A stretch of DNA of 64,000 nt from Acheta domesticus (GCA_031308135.1 JAHLJT010003656.1:57139174-57203173), one strand, 5' to 3'; counted from the stretch's first letter, positions 36,443 through 47,189 are shown. Notes: generated by a model not told the origin, from the letters alone. Made by a program: numbers and translations.

Positions 36443-36667
36443 AAGGCGGCTCCACACTTTCGCTATTCGGCGAACAGCGAGCAACCGCTGCCAAATCTCG
36501 AGTATGGGTCGCTTGCTATTTGCCGAGTGACGAACATTCGGCGCTCGGCCTGCCCGCCGCGTGCCGGTCTTTTGGACACATCAAAGGGAGCGAACATTCG
36601 CCGAACACATCAGCTGGTCGGGATCGTATCTCGCTGCTCGGCGAATGCAGAGTATGTGGAGCCTTCA
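36443..36667. mobile_element. 225-bp MITE with long GC-rich inverted ends
   Basis: The left end AAGGCGGCTCCACACTTTCG pairs with the reverse complement of the right end (GAAGGCTCCACATACTCTGC). Pairing continues through CGGCGAACAGCGAG on the left and CGCCGAGCAGCGAG on the right, so the inverted repeats are about 38 bp. Inner sequence repeats GCGAACATTCG-like motifs. It is much GC-richer than its surroundings. Superfamily not assigned. Confidence 0.78.
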
Positions 36668-36929
36668 GAATAACATTGACCATGAGAGCCCATTGTGTCT
36701 TCAAGACGTGAAAATAGGAGTTGGTACACATCGATCACAACATAGATGTCCAATAAACTGCACAACGCATAATCTCTTTGATTTTAACATAACTTTCAGT
36801 TATTTTCAACATTTGGAACTCTGTTGGATATAATTTTATTTGTGGAATTGTCCTATTAAATACCACTTGTGCTTTGGAAATTTTCAGATGAAATATATAT
36901 TTATATTTTCAGATAAAATATAATCCCAT

Positions 36930-37825
36930 GTTCCATTGAAAATGAACAATATGCAATTAGCTGATGTTGAGGCAACAAAATTTTTAGGTCTCTCAATTCA
37001 ATCAAACCTCAAATAGAATGTACATATAACAGAATTTAACACTAAATTAAGTTCATTATGTTACGCATTCAGGATTCTTTCAAATTCTGTCAGCTTTCAC
37101 GCAGCTCATTGCGTTTATTTTGCAAATGTACTACATTCCCGCCTGAGATATGGCATAATATTCTGGGGAGCTCATCCTGTAGTATTCAGACCTTCAGATT
37201 GCAAAAGAAAATTATTCGAATAATGAAAAAATGCCATCCAGTGATCCCTGCAAGCCTCTTGAGAGCTGGGAATCTTACCATTGCCTTGTCTATTTATATA
37301 CGAATCTGTAATATTTGTCACAAATGACCTACTTAACGGAGGGAACATATTTTCATGCAATATTGATATTTATAATTACAACACACGCCGTAGAAATCAC
37401 GTGCATCAAGTGTTAGTATCAACAGCTCAGTACAAGAAATCAACGTACAATACATGTACGTTACTTTACAACGCATTGACAGATGACATTAAACAATTAA
37501 AGTCGGTACACAAATTTAACTTAAAAGTAAAATCTTTTCTGCTGCAAAACTGTTCCTATACAATTAGAGACCATTCTGATCGTGAAAAAGAAAAAATAAT
37601 GTTTATTTTAACAAAACAATGATATATAATGAATTAGTTTACGTTTGTATTGTGTACATTTAAAAAATACATTTTATACGCCTGTAACAAGTAATGTTCT
37701 TCAGCTTCCGGGTCAGTGACCCCCATCTCGATCAGGTTTTTCTCCAGTTTCCCTGATCCATTGAGCTAATGCTGAGATGGCCCCTTGTTTTGCTTCTGGA
37801 CGTAAATATAGCTTCACTGTGCGCA
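36930..37825 (+). mobile_element. LINE 3' end, plus strand
   Basis: Contains the C-terminal region of a non-LTR reverse-transcriptase protein in several frames: ATKFLGLSIQSNLK (36975-37015), LRYGIIFWG (frame-shifted, near 37145), IQTFRLQKKIIRIMKKC (about 37180-37235), then SYNTRRRNHVHQV-type sequence and YKKSTYNTCTLLYNALTDDIKQ (to 37500). The downstream untranslated part to 37825 matches the inverse of 24935-25120. It is 5'-truncated and frame-shifted. Confidence 0.85.
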
Positions 37826-38040
37826 CGTTTTGTTGAGCACTCCTTTTGCTTGTAGTTCATTTACCGTTGAAATTGATTTTCTATGACATTTTTCAAATAT
37901 TTTTATTTTTCTAAAATAATTATATTCTAAATTCATTTTTTCCTTTTCTATTTTTTTAATTCTGGCACTTTTTAATTCAAGAAAATGTGCGCAGGTAAAT
38001 CTCTTTCCCTACAATATACAGTTTTTACTGTTTTTTGACA

Positions 38041-38094
38041 AATAAACAAACAAGCAAACAAACAACAAACAAACAAACAAACAAACAAACAAAC
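38041..38094. repeat. (AAAC)n microsatellite
   Basis: Mostly pure AAAC units, with two early imperfections. Confidence 0.9.
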
Positions 38095-38384
38095 CCTTCC
38101 TCACTTCGCGAGTCGAGGATTTATCGACAATTTCCAAAGACCGAACTGTGGGTGACTGAAAATATGTGCCTGTGTGTTGCATAGTGTGAAGATAGGTTGG
38201 TTTTATATTTGCCGGAAGTAGAAGAATACTGACTTCGTTGCTGATGAATCCCAAAATAATATTTTTTAAAAATTGTGTTACGTTGTTTTTTTCTTTCGTT
38301 ACAACGTTCTCTAACCATACGCGTGTTCATGGAGCAATACCCGTGTCGAAGTGGAGTAATCCATGACCTTTTATCCCTTCGGGC

Positions 38385-38520
38385 AGAAGCTCGGCGCCGT
38401 TAGGTCCTTGGAGTTCCCAGACGGTCACCCATTCAGAAACCCGCGATGTCTGGAATAGCTTAGCCGCCTGGACTTCACGGAACGAAGTTAAGCAATTCGG
38501 CTACCGACGCCGGCAAGCCA
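38385..38520 (-). repeat. 5S rRNA-related SINE-like sequence
   Basis: On the minus strand, 38448-38411 reads ACATCGCGGGTTTCTGAATG followed by GGTGACCGTCTGGGAACTCC. Animal 5S rRNA has ...GGATGGGTGACCGCCTGGGAACACC in its internal promoter (box C), so about 30 bases align with few changes. An upstream CTAAGC corresponds to the 5S TTAAGCAAC region. The surrounding GGCGTCGGTAGCCGAATTGC and GGCGCCGAGCTTC are not 5S. This is not a functional 5S gene: the 5' third and the terminal stem are absent. A 5S-derived SINE head is the best explanation. Confidence 0.6.
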
Positions 38521-39154
38521 TATCCCAATAAAATTGTGTCAGGCGTTAGTGTATTTAAGTTCACTTTGGTCTGGGTTTCTAATTGAATAAAGATTGTTAA
38601 ACGCTTAATCCGATGAGCATTAGCCGACAAAAATAAAACGACCTCGAAGTGTCGGAAAGAAATTGAAAACACTTTTTACATCGAACATTTTTCACTAGGA
38701 ACAAAGAGTCATTTTACTGCCCCGTCATGCATTACAATGCACCAGACAAAAGTTTAGTAATTAACATTTTCTTTAAGAACGCAAAGACAAGGCTGCGAGG
38801 AACTCTCTGTCACTGACATAGCGCCCACAGCCAACACCACACCGCTGAATTCCTCTTGTCTATAGAAACTCTCTCATCAACTTCTTCGAAACCTTGACCC
38901 AATTTCATATGATTGTTTCGTGACTCAAGCAGAAAAAAAATGCATGCTGACAGTCTCCCTAACTTTGTATGCCAATGAAAATGGACTTAGTGACCTTAGG
39001 GACTCACACTGAATAAAGCGTATTTACAAATTCTTACTGGAAATGTAAATGAACATGTAGCACGTTAATTATTTTAAGACAATAATGTAATTAAAATGAA
39101 TAATTGAGTATATTTTGTGAATTCCTTGTAAATGTATTATATTTTCTTGTTCGC
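38521..39154. other. intergenic DNA, nothing recognised
   Basis: Mixed composition, no motif found. Confidence 0.35.
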
Positions 39155-39455
39155 TAATTGGCCGTCTCGAACCACGCAGACATGCACCTACACTTACTGG
39201 GGCTCACTATCACTCTGAGGCAAGTGCATGTGATTCATCAGGGGATCGGCATTAAGCTGAATCCGATTTCTATTCCCCAGGGTTGCTAGTCCTGGAGGGA
39301 TGGATGACGGAATGATGATGATCATGAAAGGGACACACACATACAGATATCCACAAACACACCCATGCTCGAGGCGGGACTCGGACTCGCGATACTTTCT
39401 TCCGAGATCGCCACGACACTACTGCTTTAGGGATCGCGGCTATCCGGACCGGCGT
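39155..39455 (-). mobile_element. tRNA-derived SINE, copy 1
   Basis: On the minus strand, the head at 39455 reads GCCGGTCCGGATAGCCGCGA, then CTAAAGCAGTAGTGTCGTGG (A-box-like area), and a B-box-like GAGTCCGAGTCCCGCCTC at 39388-39371. A body follows with CCAGGACTAGCAACCCTGGG and AATCGGATTCAGCTTAATGC. The same order occurs at 46725-47010. Its 5' end abuts the ATT/AAT microsatellite. Confidence 0.75.
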
Positions 39456-39459
39456 AAAT

Positions 39460-39460
<1 letters not shown>

Positions 39461-39507
<47 letters not shown>

Positions 39508-39683
39508 TTATTATTCCTCTAAATCACGACTAAAGATGTTATGTGTCGGCTGAATATAAAATCGACTCCAGGTTGCAACCAGCTACCTAAGGAGTAGATC
39601 TAGGGACTGTCTACAATACTTTGCGCAAAATGTGGGCTGTTCCAAATAAAGCGATATTATTATTATTATCATCATCATCATCA

Positions 39684-39719
<36 letters not shown>

Positions 39720-39879
39720 CACTACATCACGACTAAAGATGTTATGAGTGGGCTCAAAATAAAATCTGCCCCAGGTTGCAACCAGCTACCTAAGGAGCAG
39801 ATCTAGTGGCTGTCGGTGCTTCTACAATACATTGCGCAAAATGTGGGCTGTTCCAAATAACGCAATTATTATTATTACT

Positions 39880-39930
<51 letters not shown>
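39461..39930. repeat. duplicated 140-150 bp unit between three ATT/AAT microsatellites
   Basis: Layout: (ATT)n 39461-39515; unit 1 39516-39653; (ATT/ATC)n 39655-39718; unit 2 39719-39866; (ATT/AAT)n 39867-39930. The units share ATCACGACTAAAGATGTTAT, CCAGGTTGCAACCAGCTACC, TAAGGAG and TTGCGCAAAATGTGGGCTGT, offset by about 203 bp. Unit 2 has an extra GGTGCTTC. Read on the minus strand they resemble LINE 3' ends with AAT tails, so they could be two 5'-truncated insertions or a tandem duplication. Confidence 0.82.
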
Positions 39931-39931
<1 letters not shown>

Positions 39932-40049
39932 TTGTTCTCTCGCCAAGCGAATTGCTCCACGGCAGCCATCATCTTCAAAACCAAGGCACTTGCCTTGCAA
40001 ACTCTAGCGGACACGGTACGTCACGTGACGTGAAGCTATCTCATTAAGA

Positions 40050-40965
40050 ACTTCCTCACGATATGGGCAGTGCTCAGGAGGACAGCCTTCTGCTTTGTAT
40101 GAAAGTGCTAGTAACTAGGCCAAGTTTCGCAGATGATAAAGTACATTCAGCAGAGATCAGCCCATTTGTAGAGATGACTACAGGAACTACATCAACAGAC
40201 AAGATTCACTTCTTGTCGCTCATTCATCAGCCTGTTGGCCTGTTGTTCTCATCTTCTAGGCAAAGGAGGCGGTGAAATTTCGGTCTAAAGGGACAGCTAT
40301 ATTAGTAATAATCGCTTTCCAGAAAAACGTTGGGCCCATAATAGGAACTTTTGGCACACTGCAACAAACAGCAACTGACAGCAATCTCTCCACTATAACG
40401 CATTTGAACATCTACGCATGCGCAACTCAAAATACGCGTGCACAGGGGTCCTACATTGCTGTCGATTCCTGCAAATGTCCCACTTACGTCGGCTCTGTTG
40501 GCCACGACCCTGCGCTGTTGGTGTCACCAACTTTCCAGAAGAGCTCGCAACGTTTTGTTTTCGGCTGAGTTCGGCTTGAACTTGAAATCTGAGACCTCTT
40601 TCTATCATTTCTGACTTCCTAGCCAGGCCCTGAAGGACTACAGCAGCAACATCGTTATGGTGAATCAGATATTTTGTCTGTGCCAAAGCACAACACCCAC
40701 CCACTACGAGCTGAACGCCGCGCCGGGTTGATGGCAAAGGCGGCAGCGACTCTCTACACTCACCTCTCCAATCACATGTCGTCGGTAAATGGGAGTGGGA
40801 GTTACTTCATCCTGAGTTGAAATGACGAAGCCCTTTGTCACGGCGAAGAGGTCAGATTTTGTTACCCAGGACACTGAAAATGCCACCGAGTTTCCTTTTA
40901 GCTCAGCTGGAAACCTGTCGTGCAAACGCTTCTATATCCACATAAGCAACGCAACACATCTTCTT
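40050..40965 (-). pseudogene. decayed LINE C-terminal region with zinc-knuckle-like motif
   Basis: On the minus strand: HDRFPAELKG...WVTKSDLFAVTKGFVISTQDE (40925-40800), then CRLCHQP and VVGGCCALAQTKYLIHHNDV (40760-40650), the layout of the C-terminal domain of many LINE proteins, where a CxxC...GC..LA...Y..RHN...A segment follows the reverse transcriptase. Farther down, VDVVPVVISTNGLIS, KLGL and IQSRRL (40200-40080) fit the end of such proteins. Frames shift repeatedly. The 3' end merges with the AAT-tailed repeats. Confidence 0.55.
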
Positions 40966-41084
40966 TGGTGATGCCTGGTCTCTCAAAGTCCACTTGATTG
41001 AGGTTCTTAACTAAGGCACAAATTTTCTAATACTATAACGTTAATATATTGTCTGTGATTGCAAGACAAAAATGTAAAAAACTG

Positions 41085-42375
41085 ATTATACAAATTGTTT
41101 TATGCAGAGCTGTCTTTTTACTTTCTCGTCCCTCTTCGTAAGAGAAAATACTTGAATCGTGCGCCGGAAAATGGAATGGCATATTTTCGACAGAAAAATT
41201 CTCAATATTGGGTCCTGATAACAAAAACGTGGATAAATCATGTTATTGTATTTAGTAAATTACTTCCTCTATCACGTGGTGTAGTCAGAATCAATGTTAT
41301 GAGGGTCCTTGATTCCGAAAAATCGATTGACGGCAAAACATCTCTCCGTCTTTAGTCAACGCTAACACTTAAGCCGTTCAGCCGATTTCCTTTAAAATTA
41401 TATTCCTCGTTTCACTTGAACGAACTCGAGTCTTTGAGAAACGGATATTTTGATTCTGGAGGGTACTTTACATGAAGCTTCAAAAACATTTTCAAGATTT
41501 TCTAAAAACTGCAACAATTGTTTTCATCAATTTTGTCCACGAATAGCGTAAAGGACGCTTTAGATAATGGTGAAGGTCTCATATTCGTTAAAATCCTTAA
41601 TTTTTCGAAAATGTCAAAAGCTCATTTTTTTCGGTGTCTTTCTACAACTAGTATAATATTCATGATAGAGATTTTTTCCTTAATGTAATTTGTTCTTTAA
41701 AGACAAATCTTGAAATAACGTCATGTACAGTTTTTTCGAAAATATGAGTAGTTTTCGCATAATTTGGCGTGAAATATATAAATAATTTGGCGTGGCAATT
41801 ATTTTTTAAGCCAGTTTTTTCAGCAAAAACGCAGACTTCTTCGGAAACTAGACCAACGCCAAGTTTTAAGCGAGCTTTGGGCTATCCGAGGAAAATGTTT
41901 AAGCAACATATTGGAACCATTTTTAGAAAATGTTAAAAATGTTCAGGTTTAAAGTACTCTAAAATATCAGAATATCCATTTCAAACTCGCAGGGTCTCGC
42001 ATTCGCCCAGATCGATCGGGGAAACTCAATTTTGAGGACTTTTTTTAAAATTATTTAGGCGCAAGCGTTGACCACAGAAAGAGGAAAGGAAAACGTTCTG
42101 CCTACGTTCTGCCTGCGTTCTGCGTTTTTAGGTATTGAGGACCTAGAAAACACGTGGATTCGGACCAACAACGTGTTAGAGAAAAGTACACAAAACAATA
42201 TTGATCTATTTTTTCATACCAGAACCCCACAATATGAGGGTTTTTTCTGATGAAAAATACGTCGAAAACCACGAACAACGGATTTGAGTCACCTTTTCGT
42301 TACCAAGGCCCGACAGTAAGTTTTTCTGTCAAAAAATCCGGATGCGAAAAATCGTGGTACGTAATAAGGCGAGAA
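41085..42375. repeat. family A, nearly complete inverted-repeat element
   Basis: The two halves are imperfect mirror images around about 41750. Left: TTTACTTTCTCGTCCCTCTT, AATCGTGCGCCGG, TTTTCGACAGAAAAATTCTC, then CGTGGATAAATC, CACGTGGTGTAG, CCGATTTCC, GGATATTTTGATTCTGGAGG and a GTACTTTACATGAAGC block. Reverse complement of the right half, from 42375: AATTTTCTCGCC, a CACGATTTTTCGCATCCGGA block, GACAGAAAAACTTACTG, GCCTTGGTAACGAAAAGGTG, CCGATCGATCTGGGCGAATG, GGATATTCTGATATTTTAG, then AGTACTTTAAACCTGAAC. Total about 1.29 kb, arms of 600 bp or more, no coding capacity. Architecture resembles a foldback or long-TIR MITE. Confidence 0.78.
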
Positions 42376-43084
42376 AATTAAGTGATAACATTTAATTTCA
42401 AATTAGAACTTTCCTAACCAACAACGGTATTCCATTAGGAGTCCATGGTGATAATTATAAAATGCCAAATCCTTGTGCATAGCATGTTTGTGTTCTGGGA
42501 TATGATACTCCATTTAACTCGTTGGCGTATAATTGTCAGCTTCGCACTCCGGGATGTCGCCAAACTCGCCACAGGCTGAAATTGCTGGAAGTTACCACAA
42601 CACATTATTCATAGCCGTAATGCTTCGTAGGGCCATCATTTCCTGACAACCTGTCGGCGAACGAATATCGGAAGTATGGAAAAAGCTCTGCTTATAGGGC
42701 GGTTGTGCTCTGTTATAGTATACATTTGAAAACGACTTGCATTCTATCAGAAGTAAAACAGTTTCTATGAACATTACTGATTTCTATGACAATTTATGTA
42801 GAAATCTTTCGAGTTCTGGTGTGGTTTATTGAGAACATTTCATGATTTTCTTCAGTACATGAGTTCATTTCAACATCATCTGAAAGTGATATGATTTTAT
42901 TTATTTTGTCAAAAAATAAAACTAGTGTCAAAATTAGTTTCTCAAAAAAGTAATATTACATAATAGCACAGACTTTCTCGCTCTAATTAGTTCTTCAATA
43001 TCTCTAGTCTAGGCTAACTTTGATTTTCTGGTGTACGTACATATATACAGAGTAATATACGTAGTATAAAGTTATCTTTAAAAT
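42376..43084. other. intergenic DNA, nothing recognised
   Basis: Unique-looking sequence between two family A copies. Confidence 0.35.
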
Positions 43085-44085
43085 TTTTTGCAATTGTCGA
43101 AAATATGGAGTTCGCCGGAAATAGAACTAGTACCAGTTTTTTACCGTTCTTTGGTACACACGAGGAGAAAATTTAAAGTAAAAAATGGAAGCTTTTTTGA
43201 GAAAATAATTATTTAGACGCCTATTTTTCACGCCAAATTACGAGAAGACTACTCATATTTTCGAAAAATTGTACATGTCCTTATTTCAAGATCTGTATTG
43301 GAAAAAGCGATTACATTAAATAAATGTTGAATATTGTGGTTGTAGGAAGACGCCGAAAAAATATTTGATCTTTTGCAATTTTCCAAAAATCACAAATTCC
43401 AACGATAATAAGAACTGTGCCATTATTTTAAGAGTCCTTTACGATATCTGAGGACAAAGTTTAATAAGAAAAACTTTGAGCCATTTTTGAGAAAATTTTG
43501 AGGTTTCGTGTAAAGTCTGTCAGTTTGTACTTGGCGCGACAGGCCGCGAACGGGCCATTGCTTACCAGCAGCGTCCTGGCCTCGCGGCCATGGATTAAGG
43601 GGTAAGCCTGTTTAGCCCGAAGACATCCCTACGTCATATTCTGGTCTTCTCAACCTGAGATATATTGAGACATTGCAAGGAAAACGCACACTGTAATCTT
43701 GCCCGAACGGGAACCGAACCCGGGATCGCGTCAGGGAAAGCCAGCACGCTGACAAAATGAGCTAAATCGCAAGGGCTTCGTGTAGAATACCCACCCAAAA
43801 TCAAAATATCGTTTTAAACTCGCGCTGACCACAAGTAAGACGGACGGACAGACGTTTTGCAAAGAGGCGGACTTTTTGAAGCCAATAGCTTTTTCGGAAT
43901 CAAGGACTTATAAAACATTATTCTGAACACAACGTGCTAAAGGAAATATTTTTTTTACATATAGGAACAATATTTACCCTTTTATTTTTTCGTTAGCAGG
44001 GACCCGCAATAAGTTTTTATGTCGAAAAATCTCGTTCCCGGCACACGATTATAATACTTTCTCTTTTGACGAAGTAAGGTGGAAA
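43085..44085 (+). repeat. family A arm interrupted by a SINE
   Basis: Shares with other copies TTGAATATTGTGGTTGTAGG (about 43325), TTTTGCAATTTTCC, GCTTCGTGTAGAATACCCAC and AAAATATCGTTTTAAACTCGC after the SINE (43775-43825), GACGGACGGACAGACGTTTT near 43850 and the end block GGCACACGATTATAATACTT near 44039. The arm is split by the SINE at 43515-43776. Confidence 0.75.
43515..43776 (-). mobile_element. tRNA-derived SINE nested in family A, with target duplication
   Basis: The minus-strand head at 43776 reads GCCCTTGCGATTTAGCTCAT (A-box-like TAGCTCA...GCGTGCTGG) and then GATCCCGGGTTCGGTTCCCG, an excellent tRNA B box. The 262-bp insert is flanked by TTCGTGTAAA (43505-43514) and TTCGTGTAGA (43777-43786), a 9-of-10 target duplication. 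Deleting it restores the family A sequence as seen at 22441. It differs in sequence from the SINEs at 39 and 46 kb. Confidence 0.85.
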
Positions 44086-45329
44086 AGTAAAAATACGTGC
44101 ATCTAACGTTCTGAGCTATTAGGAGAAAATGTACGTAACTAAATAAAATAATGATTATCCAAAGGATTTTCTTTTCAGATGTAAAACTTACAAAATTGAT
44201 GAATATAAAACTGATAGAACAAGAAATTGATACATCAGCAACTTGAAATTGATAAAGAAATATTAAAGAACAGTGAGTAATAGTATAATCGCTTCATTAA
44301 TTTTACCCAATGTTGCCTTCCAAAAATATGTTCAATTATTTTCATTGGCACATCCGTGTTTTTTTCTTCTTACTTTATGTTTTCAAATACAGAAAAGTAT
44401 CAATTAAACGGTAAACATTGCGAATGACTTCCAAGTTGAAAGGTCTTGGACCAAAAATGGAGGGGGAAAACCCGTTAGAGCTTGCCCTTGTTTAGGTCGT
44501 CACACATGCGACATGTGACACACTACACGTCTTGAACTGGTAAGGATTCCAAAAGGAGAGTAATGAAAAGCGCATGATGCTACTCCGAACCTTCTACGAA
44601 AGCTTGAAGAATGTAAACTTTGTCGCACGTCGAGATATTTAAATGCTGACGTGTTTTCGCTTGTCTCTTTACGATCATCTCTAATTTTCATGAATTGAAT
44701 TATTTCATAATCAAACCAGGCCCCTGCTGAATGAGAGACCCCAATATTTTTAAACAAAGTTATTCATAAATGGGTAGAATTATTGTTATTGTTACTTGCA
44801 TAACGGCCATCTATGACCACGCTACTCGTTATCTTCCGAGTCCCCGGAGAGATTAACGTGAGTAACTATGGGGATCAGCTACTTACGTCTTTATTCCTTG
44901 GTAAGACAAAGTTGTTACATCTTGAATTATGAGGTGATAGGACGATAATAAGGAATGAAGGGACAATCAGAAATACGACTATGCCTATGCATGTCTCGAA
45001 CCTACAATCTTCGCGGTGCAACAGCGGCTGCCGCAACACTCTGCGCATGATGACAAGCACCATTTTTCGAAAAGCGCAAGTCGCATGATCGCAAGCACCG
45101 CTTGATGCAGTCGCGGTCATGCGATACCTGGCGGCACGACTGAAAACGTCGCGAAATACCGTGATATATTCCATCGCGAAGACGGGCCTTCAGGGGAAAA
45201 GTTGGAAAACTCACAGTACAAAAATATTTTAAGGCGTCGGCGACGCCACGTTCAGCTACGTCGATACAAATAAATAAATAAATTACAAAATTACAAACAC
45301 ATTTTTGAATCGCATTAGATGGAACTGGG
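44086..45329. other. intergenic DNA, nothing recognised
   Basis: Contains an 85-codon minus-strand frame at 44757-44500 without known motif. From 45000 onward CpG content rises (repeated TCGCG/GCGA-type motifs), leading into the CpG-rich block. Confidence 0.35.
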
Positions 45330-45735
45330 ATTTCCTTAGTGGGACACCTGCGGGCGTCGGCCCCGCGCGACGAGGCGAGGCGCGGCGTCGCCGGCCGGGC
45401 GGTGCTCGGGGCGTGAGTCACCTCTCGAACTCCGGACCAGCGCCAACGGCCGTCGCAACGGTCCCGCCGCCAACGGTTCGACGCCCAAGAAGGCATGGTG
45501 CCCCGGCGCGGCCGGCCTTCATCCGCCTCCGCAGAGGCCAAAGACGGAGGCGGCGGCTGTTGGCTAAGCGAGACGGAAGATGGCTCTCCGCGGCCGGTGC
45601 GCTGCGCTGGCTCCGGGCGTTCACTCGAGGGCAGGCGGTTGCGTCCGCCCGACAGCCAGCCCGAGCCCGGTGCGCTCCAACCGTCCTCTTCCCACGTAAG
45701 GAGGCGGTGCCGCTGAGGTGGGCGGAAAAACTCCG
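45330..45735. promoter_or_regulatory. CpG-rich block (possible promoter or first exon)
   Basis: About 400 bp of strongly CpG-dense DNA in an otherwise AT-rich region. Open frames of 159 (+) and 170 (-) codons overlap here on opposite strands with Arg/Ala/Pro-rich translations, the usual artefact of GC-rich DNA. No splice-consistent coding exon could be chosen. It could mark the start of a gene whose other exons I do not see, or a GC-rich repeat. Confidence 0.35.
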
Positions 45736-46235
45736 CTCCACGGCGGTTGCTAGCTGCATTCTAGTTGCTCTGGGTTTCTCGTAAATGACGGACAAAAGCT
45801 GTGTACAGCTTTGAAAGTACGGATCTCTAAAAGAAAGAAATATATAGTATCTTTCCATTGTTATAAAGAAATCATTGTGCTCTCCGAAGGTATTTAAATC
45901 TTTAAAGTTCTCGTAAGTTTCTAGTTTCATTTGAAACGATCCATTTCGTGCGCAACAAAATTTAATTTGACAGTAACAGGTGCAAATTAATTTGTAATTA
46001 AAATTTAAATGAAAACAAAGTTAAGACGCCTCCCCATGTGCGAAATACGAAGGAAATACCAGGGCAGGCGGATTACCTCCCGCGAGGGATTTGTCTGCTC
46101 GATGAAGCAAACTGCGTTCGTGGTTCGAACACATAACAGGCAGAACACATAACATAATATACCATAAGTTATTTCGTATTTTAATTTGTACACAATTGCA
46201 GTAATTTTTCATCCACGAACAAAACATTGAAAAAG

Positions 46236-46345
46236 TAAAAACATCGAGTACAAAACATCGATGTTCAAAAAACTTCGCTTTTAATACATCAGTGTTTAAA
46301 ACATCGATGTTTTTATAAAAAAATCGATGTTTTGAAAACCTCCCA
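46236..46345. repeat. cluster of ATCGAT-centred palindromes
   Basis: AAAACATCGATGTT occurs at about 46251 and 46300, with related AAACATCGAG near 46239 and AAATCGATGTTTTG near 46319, ending CCTCCCACATCTATCCCT. This could be the subterminal repeat region of a DNA transposon end; the opposite end was not found. Confidence 0.45.
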
Positions 46346-46617
46346 CATCTATCCCTAGTGCTGATCATAGTGGAAAGATCCTGCAGTGTACTAGATAAAC
46401 AATACAAACAATACACAGAGACGAAACGGCATAAAACAGAAGATAGTACCCGTCTTTAAAAACTCCATTAAAATTTGCGTAATAAGCTGTATCCTTTCCG
46501 GCATTATGCTCTCCTCCACTTCCACAGTTTCATGTAATAGAGTTTTTTTTTATTTCTTATTTGAGTTACCATTAATGATTTAGTACTTACGGAATGTTAA
46601 TATTGCTCCTAGTGATA

Positions 46618-46658
46618 TTCTTCTTCTTCTTCTTCTTCTTCTTCTTCTTCTTCTTCTT

Positions 46659-46716
<58 letters not shown>
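46618..46716. repeat. (TTC)n then (ATT)n compound microsatellite
   Basis: About 14 TTC units to 46660, followed directly by about 18 ATT units to 46716. Confidence 0.95.
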
Positions 46717-46720
<4 letters not shown>

Positions 46721-46724
46721 TTTG

Positions 46725-47010
46725 TTTCGCGAATCGGCCATCGTGGAATCACGCGATACGTGAAATACACCAGGGCTCAGACTTGATTATCGGGGTAGGT
46801 GAATGTTACTTTTCTATAGGCAGGAATCAGCAATTTAAAGCTGATTCCATTTCTATACCCCTGGGTTGTTAGTCCTGGGGGATGGGATGAATTAATGATG
46901 ATGATGAAGTAGACACACACAACATAACCATGCCCGAGGCGGGTCTCAAACGATCCTTTGGTCCGAGACCACTACTGCTTTAGCGATCTCGGTCATCGGA
47001 TCGGCATGAT
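46725..47010 (-). mobile_element. tRNA-derived SINE, copy 2
   Basis: Same minus-strand order as copy 1 at 39155-39455: GCCGATCCGATGACCGAGAT, CTAAAGCAGTAGTGGTCTCG, B-box-like GAGACCCGCCTCGGGCATGG, then CCAGGACTAACAACCC and GGAATCAGCTTTAAATTGC. ATT/AAT microsatellites lie at both ends (46661-46716 and 47008-47032), suggesting an AAT-type tail. Confidence 0.78.
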
Positions 47011-47189
47011 TATTATTATTATTGTTGTTGTTAAAATACTTAGCAGTACATCGAACATAACGAAAAACACTGAGTTCCATTAAAAAAGGACGCAAAAAAT
47101 GTGAACGACAGAAGATTGACGTGTTCAAACTTTAGTGGGTCAACTAAAAATTGATTAATCTATTGAAACAGATTTTATTCAGTTTTAGA

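Noticed and set aside
38470..38510. Plus-strand CGAAGTTAAGCAA, which resembles 5S rRNA
   Set aside because: It is on the strand opposite to the convincing 5S-like box C. It does not form one gene with that box.
43515..43776. Possible genuine tRNA gene
   Set aside because: A/B boxes are recognisable, but acceptor and anticodon stems do not pair. The sequence continues as a SINE body with a target duplication.
45305..45930. Open frames of 159 (+) and 170 (-) codons in the GC-rich block
   Set aside because: They overlap on opposite strands, are Arg/Ala/Pro-rich and lack any motif. Stop codons are simply rare in such composition.
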